Positions 5,688 to 6,782 of a DNA stretch of 6,782 bases are shown piece by piece. Every line of letters starts with the position of its first letter. Position 1 is the stretch's first letter. Source of the DNA: Pseudomonadota bacterium (GTDB lineage: Bacteria > Pseudomonadota > Alphaproteobacteria > Rickettsiales > SXRF01); assembly GCA_028873275.1 (NCBI GenBank), contig JAGWLJ010000079.1, forward strand, positions 1-6,782. The letters run 5' to 3'. The notes beneath the pieces were generated by a model, which saw only the letters and a program-made list of their open reading frames with translations, was not told where the DNA came from and did no database searches. The translations under genes and the position numbers were made by a program.

Positions 5688-5987
5688 TTATGCCTTTATC
5701 TCGGTAATCTTGATCTCCGTCAAATACTGGCGATGGCCTTTTTTGCGGCGATAGTTATGGCGGCGGCGCTTTTTGAAAATGACCACCTTCTCGTCGCGGA
5801 ACTGGCGCACGATCTCGGCCATGACTTTCGCGCCGGAGAGCAGCGGGTTGCCGATTTTCTGGCCGGCCATCAGCACGTCGGCGATCTCGACCTTGTCGCC
5901 GGCATTGCCGGACAGCTTCTCGACGGCGATGACGTCGCCGTTTGCCACTTTATATTGTTTTCCGCCGGTCCTGATTACCGCAAACAT
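5688..5987 (-). CDS. rplU: 50S ribosomal protein L21
   Basis: L21 binds 23S rRNA in the large subunit. The 99-residue sequence is complete and typical. It has MFAVIRTGGKQYKVANGD at the N-terminus, VLMAGQKIGNPLLSGAKV (38-55), and the basic rRNA-binding stretch FKKRRRHNYRRKKGHRQ (71-87) with the characteristic GHRQ. The ATG at 5985-5987 is chosen because the family starts there and AGGA lies 8 nt upstream; the in-frame ATG 15 codons earlier adds an atypical hydrophobic leader that lies in the mRNA leader. It is the first gene of the ribosomal-proline-NAD gene string, with a good promoter about 50 nt upstream of the start. Confidence 0.98.
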   Translation of the reverse strand: MFAVIRTGGKQYKVANGDVIAVEKLSGNAGDKVEIADVLMAGQKIGNPLLSGAKVMAEIVRQFRDEKVVIFKKRRRHNYRRKKGHRQYLTEIKITEIKA

Positions 5988-6021
5988 AACCAATATCCTG
6001 ATTTTTAAGTAGATTATAATT

Positions 6022-6037
6022 CCCTTATCCAAAAGGG
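6022..6037 (-). promoter_or_regulatory. Small hairpin at the predicted 5' end of the rplU mRNA
   Basis: On the minus strand CCCTT, a 6-nt loop and AAGGG form a 5-bp stem that would lie at the extreme 5' end of the transcript predicted from the promoter at 6044-6072. It might protect the end of the mRNA. It is short and does not resemble a ribosomal-protein leader motif I know. Confidence 0.35.
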
Positions 6038-6064
6038 AGGCGAAAAATAACCGAGTTGCCTCCC
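6035..6064. repeat. Inverted repeat GGGAGGC/GCCTCCC across the rplU promoter
   Basis: GGGAGGC (6035-6041) and GCCTCCC (6058-6064) are perfect 7-bp inverted copies separated by 16 bp. One arm lies at the predicted start of transcription and the other within the -35/-10 spacer, so the pair flanks the -10 box. This is the geometry expected of an operator, but chance cannot be excluded for 7-bp arms. Confidence 0.4.
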
Positions 6065-6072
6065 CTTGTCAA
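6044..6072 (-). promoter_or_regulatory. rplU: Sigma-70-type promoter of the rplU operon
   Basis: A perfect -35 TTGACA (6067-6072) is followed by a 17-bp spacer and TATTTT (6044-6049, 4 of 6 consensus positions). Transcription would start near 6037, leaving a leader of about 50 nt before rplU. A perfect TATAAT also occurs on the minus strand at 6013-6018, but it has no matching -35. On the plus strand another TATAAT (6015-6020) could serve the divergent gene, also with a poor -35. Confidence 0.7.
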
Positions 6073-6081
6073 CCGCTATTG

Positions 6082-6782
6082 ATGACGATACATTGCCGCC
6101 CCATGGTTGGCGAAGCGGATAAGAAATGGTTATGGGGGGCGGGGGTATTCCTCATCGCCTTCCAGCTGCATTACGATTACCTGCTCAATCTCTTCTATCA
6201 TTTTGGCGCGCCTTATTTTGATGCCGGGCTGTTTGCCCACCTGCTGTGGCATAACGACTGGACCCTGGCCAACCCGCATCTGCGCGGCGAATATTCCTAT
6301 TTCTGCGTGCATTTCAGCCCTTTCCTTCTGCTGGCCAGTCGCTTTTCTCAGCTTATTCCTACGCATATGGTGGAATTCTATTCGGGCTTTATCGCCGGCA
6401 TTTATGCCACGCTGGGGCTGGTCATGCTCCTGGCGCTTTTTGCCTGTTTTCGGCCGCGCTCCGCTTGGCAATCGGCCCTGCTGGCGCTGGCGGCGCTGGC
6501 CTTTGCCTTCAACGGCGAGATCGTTAAGGGCATGTGGATGCCGCACTTCGAATACGCCATTCCTTTAGGAATTATCCTCTTTCTATGGCTCTATAAGCGT
6601 GGACATACCGGCTGGAGCCTGTTTTTCTTCGTGCTGACGCTCCTGATGCGCGAGGATGCCGGGCTGCACCTGACGGCCATACTGGGCGTGCTGGCGGCGA
6701 TTGCTTTCTGGGAAAAACGCTCCTTCCAGGCTATCCGCACGGAACTTATTCTCATGGCTTATGCCTTTGGCTACAGCCTGCT
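6082..6782 (+). CDS. DUF2079-like multi-spanning membrane protein, N-terminal part
   Basis: The frame is open from 6082 to the right edge, giving about 233 residues of an unfinished protein. It resembles the DUF2079 family of predicted inner-membrane proteins with a GT-C glycosyltransferase-like pattern. Counting from the ATG at 6103, the landmarks are PYFDAGLFAHLLW (37-49; family FDLGLFDQ), NPHLRGEYSYFCVHFSPFLLL (57-77; family HFSPILLL), WMPHFEYAIPL (145-155; in the place of DFHPEALAIPL) and LMREDAGL (181-188; for KEDA). Hydrophobic helices lie near 9-23, 67-86, 96-115, 123-137, 151-164, 171-183 and 188-203. Substrate and product are unknown; a role in cell-surface glycan or lipid modification is a guess from the fold. 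Start codons at 6082 and 6103 are both possible, and neither has a visible Shine-Dalgarno. The gene diverges from rplU. Confidence 0.8.
   Translation, partial: MTIHCRPMVGEADKKWLWGAGVFLIAFQLHYDYLLNLFYHFGAPYFDAGLFAHLLWHNDWTLANPHLRGEYSYFCVHFSPFLLLASRFSQLIPTHMVEFYSGFIAGIYATLGLVMLLALFACFRPRSAWQSALLALAALAFAFNGEIVKGMWMPHFEYAIPLGIILFLWLYKRGHTGWSLFFFVLTLLMREDAGLHLTAILGVLAAIAFWEKRSFQAIRTELILMAYAFGYSL

Noticed and set aside
4326..6008. Long plus-strand open frame of 560 codons antisense to obgE, rpmA and rplU
   Set aside because: It lies across three well-identified minus-strand genes and both the heptamer repeat and part of the other palindrome. Its translation is low-complexity (alanine/glycine-rich) and matches no family; GC-rich genes often leave such open antisense frames.

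Overview
The window looks like a chromosomal housekeeping segment of a bacterium, most likely an alphaproteobacterium. The gene order rplU-rpmA-obgE-proB-proA-nadD on one strand is the layout known from that class, and the protein sequences fit it (L27 has no Firmicutes-type N-terminal extension; NadD ends soon after its SSTALR motif). I cannot place it more narrowly. No phage, transposase, CRISPR array, tRNA or rRNA gene was seen.

Layout, right to left on the minus strand. A promoter-like TTGACA-N17-TATTTT (6044-6072) precedes rplU (L21) and rpmA (L27). Then come obgE (ribosome-assembly GTPase), proB and proA (first two steps of proline synthesis), a 144-residue protein I do not recognise, and nadD (NAD synthesis). 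The last three genes overlap each other by 1 and 32 nt, so they are probably translationally coupled. After a 234-bp gap come two small stress-type genes, a KGG-repeat-like protein and a DUF1328 membrane protein. These end at a strong bidirectional terminator (102-136). On the plus strand, diverging from rplU, begins a multi-spanning membrane protein of DUF2079 type that runs off the right edge.

The genes themselves are ordinary. The unusual structure lies between them. obgE is bracketed by two unrelated palindromic repeats. One is an 86-bp inverted array of GTGCTTN heptamers that fills the rpmA-obgE gap and leaves obgE without a visible Shine-Dalgarno sequence. The other is a 56-bp imperfect palindrome lying across the obgE stop codon; it encodes the last 17 residues of ObgE and ends 5 nt before the proB start codon. 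Two stretches are clearly lower in GC than their surroundings: the first ~143 codons of proB (about 44% against about 62% in sampled lines of the rest) and the unknown gene (about 46%). This suggests mosaic ancestry.

I found no convincing new defence or mobile system. The best leads are the two repeats, the unknown operon gene and the proB composition break.
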